Positions 4,823 through 5,690 of a stretch of 5,690 nt of DNA are shown here, piece by piece. The translations under genes were made by a program, and so were the position numbers. Below the pieces are notes generated by a model that was not told the DNA's origin, did not search any database, and worked only from the letters and a program-made list of their open reading frames with translations. This stretch comes from REEB509 sp044370335 (GTDB lineage: Bacteria; Pseudomonadota; Alphaproteobacteria; Caulobacterales; Aquidulcibacteraceae): positions 1 to 5,690 of the forward strand of contig JBILVS010000163.1 in assembly GCA_044370335.1 (NCBI GenBank), written 5' to 3'. Position 1 is the stretch's first letter. Every line of letters begins with the position of its first letter.

Positions 4823-4888
4823 CGCTCGGCCCCTGGGACAGGCGTCGCGCTGAGCTTGGCGCAGATGCCGGATCGGGGCCGTCGAGCG
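4823..4888 (+). promoter_or_regulatory. Long bulged hairpin in the rplJ leader
   Basis: CGCTC (4823-4827) pairs with GAGCG (4884-4888) and GGCCCC (4828-4833) with GGGGCC (4875-4880), leaving a 3-nt bulge GTC (4881-4883). Above an internal loop, GGCGTC-GCGC (4841-4850) pairs with GCGC-A-GATGCC (4859-4869), including one G-T pair and one bulged A, with an 8-nt loop. The stacked pairing is too long to be chance in an untranslated region, and it covers the in-frame upstream reading of rplJ. Confidence 0.5.
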
Positions 4889-4935
4889 GCGCCCCTCGTT
4901 GCGGCGTGTGCGCTGGGGACCGGCGTGTAACGTCC

Positions 4936-4962
4936 GCACCGCCTGGAATGGGCCAGGCGTGC
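4936..4962 (+). promoter_or_regulatory. Hairpin directly upstream of the rplJ ribosome site
   Basis: GCA-c-CGCCTGG (4936-4946) pairs with CCAGGCG-TGC (4953-4962), ten base pairs with one bulged C and the loop AATGGG. It ends 4 nt before the rplJ Shine-Dalgarno GGGAGA (4967-4972), so it could stabilise an open site or compete with an alternative fold that hides it. There is no T-tract, so it is not a terminator. Confidence 0.5.
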
Positions 4963-4977
4963 GAATGGGAGACCGCA

Positions 4978-5496
4978 ATGGATCGCGCTGAAAAAGCCGA
5001 AGCAGTGGAAGACCTGAAAGGGATTTTCGCCGCCTCCGGCGTGGTGGTCGTCAGCCACTACTCCGGTCTGACTGTTGCGGACATGACGGTGCTGCGTGGC
5101 CGCCTGCGGGATGCCGGCGCGAGCTTGAAGGTGATCAAAAATCGCCTCGCCAAGCTTGCTCTGGACGGAACGCCGGGCGCGGCCGCGGCGGACATGTTCA
5201 AGGGCCCCGTGGCCATTGCCTATTCCGCTGACCCCGTGGCGGCGACCAAGGTTGCTGTCCAGTACGCCAAAGAAAAGGACAAGTACGTCCTGGTTGGTGG
5301 GCTGATGGGGGAAACCGTGCTCGACCAAAAAGGCGTGGAGGCCCTGGCCACCCTGCCTTCGTTGGACGAGCTGCGCGGCAAGTTGATCGGCCTCATCCAG
5401 GCCCCGGCCACCAAGGTCGCGGGCGTGCTGCAGGCGCCGGCAGGCCAATTGGCTCGCGTCTTGAGCGCCTACGCCAAGAAGGACGAAGCCGCCTGA
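4978..5496 (+). CDS. rplJ: 50S ribosomal protein L10
   Basis: L10 (172 residues, the usual alphaproteobacterial length) anchors the L7/L12 dimers to 23S rRNA next to L11, forming the stalk that recruits translational GTPases. The rRNA-binding N-terminal domain covers roughly 1-125: VVVVSHYSGLTVADM (22-36), LRGRLRDAGASLKVIKNRLAKLAL (39-62) and GPVAIAYS (76-83). The C-terminal helix that holds L12 dimers is about 130-172, with LIGLIQAPATKVAGVL and LARVLSAYAKKDEAA. I chose ATG 4978 from family length and GGGAGA 5 nt upstream. The frame stays open back to ATG 4780, which would add 66 residues unlike L10. rplL follows after 55 nt. Confidence 0.97.
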   Translation: MDRAEKAEAVEDLKGIFAASGVVVVSHYSGLTVADMTVLRGRLRDAGASLKVIKNRLAKLALDGTPGAAAADMFKGPVAIAYSADPVAATKVAVQYAKEKDKYVLVGGLMGETVLDQKGVEALATLPSLDELRGKLIGLIQAPATKVAGVLQAPAGQLARVLSAYAKKDEAA

Positions 5497-5551
5497 TCCG
5501 TCATGGCCGTTTGAAGTTGCAACACATCAATTCGCTCTCTGGGGTGCACAC

Positions 5552-5690
5552 ATGTCGAAACTCGAAAAAATCGTTGAAGACCTCTCCGCGCTGACCGTCA
5601 TCGAGGCGGCCGAGCTGTCCAAGATGCTGGAAGACAAGTGGGGCGTGTCCGCCGCTGCTCCGGTGGCGATGGCGATGCCCGTTGGCGGCG
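5552..5690 (+). CDS. rplL: 50S ribosomal protein L7/L12 (5' part, cut by window end)
   Basis: The first 46 residues begin MSKLEKIVEDLSALTVIEAAEL and continue through SKMLEDKWGVSAAAPVAMAMPVGG. This is the N-terminal domain of L7/L12, which dimerises and binds the L10 C-terminal helix, and the start of the Ala-rich flexible hinge. The C-terminal factor-binding domain lies beyond the window. A GGGG tract (5541-5544) 7 nt before ATG 5552 is the only Shine-Dalgarno-like sequence, weak for such a highly expressed protein. The gene shares the rplJ transcript; no terminator or strong promoter is visible in the 55-nt gap. Confidence 0.96.
   Translation, partial: MSKLEKIVEDLSALTVIEAAELSKMLEDKWGVSAAAPVAMAMPVGG

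Larger units (their letters stand above)
4653..4977 (+). promoter_or_regulatory. Structured rplJ leader (probable L10-L12 autoregulatory region)
   Basis: The 493 nt between rplA and rplJ contain no conventional gene, and the rplJ-proximal part can fold extensively. Helices seen: GCTGG/CCAGC (4694-4709); TCCTTCC/GGAGGGA (4722-4728, 4767-4773) enclosing GGCTTAA-tccg-TTGAGCC (4737-4754); a long arm at 4823-4888; and a hairpin at 4936-4962 just before the rplJ Shine-Dalgarno. In E. coli the L10-L12 complex binds a leader well upstream of rplJ and represses it. The CTTAATCC word at 4739-4746 resembles a conserved word I recall in that leader. The position and structure fit, but I cannot trace the full L10-leader consensus. 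Confidence 0.5.

Noticed and set aside
4564..5448. Minus-strand 294-residue ORF
   Set aside because: It overlaps rplJ and its structured leader antisense and shows no recognisable domain or start signal.

Overview
The window is a high-GC bacterial chromosome segment carrying the conserved translation/transcription cluster tRNA-Trp, secE, nusG, rplK, rplA, rplJ, rplL. The gene order, GC-rich codon use and protein sequences fit an alphaproteobacterium, perhaps Caulobacterales-like. That placement is inference from gene order and recalled family sequences, because no search could be run.

Layout, left to right: (1) 1-143: probable 3' end of an unidentified + strand gene, closed by a strong intrinsic terminator whose stem begins at the stop codon. 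(2) 220-1101: a secreted DUF2807 (GIN-domain) protein built from regular ~19-residue beta-solenoid repeats. (3) 1299-1374: tRNA-Trp(CCA), followed by secE and nusG, which supply the translocon subunit and a transcription elongation factor. (4) 2300-2866: a Uma2-family (DUF820) PD-(D/E)XK nuclease-like gene lying between nusG and rplK. Convergent with it, on the minus strand, is a small membrane-protein gene that looks frameshifted. (5) 3144-3308: a sigma70-type promoter and a structured leader with an L1-binding-site-like stem, leading into rplK-rplA and a strong terminator at 4507-4538. (6) 4539-4977: about 440 nt without a conventional gene, holding a candidate promoter and a long structured rplJ (L10) leader. 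(7) rplJ, then the 5' end of rplL cut by the window edge.

How the genes work together: SecE anchors the SecYEG channel and NusG links RNA polymerase to the ribosome or Rho. L11, L1, L10 and L7/L12 form the L1 stalk and the GTPase-associated stalk of the 50S subunit. The terminator after rplA and the separate leaders suggest two transcription units, rplKA and rplJL, each probably autoregulated by its own product (L1; L10 with L12).

I found no novel multigene system. The parts most worth a second look are the inserted Uma2 gene with its frameshifted convergent neighbour, the structured rplJ leader with an in-frame upstream start preceded by a strong Shine-Dalgarno, and the L1-type leader.
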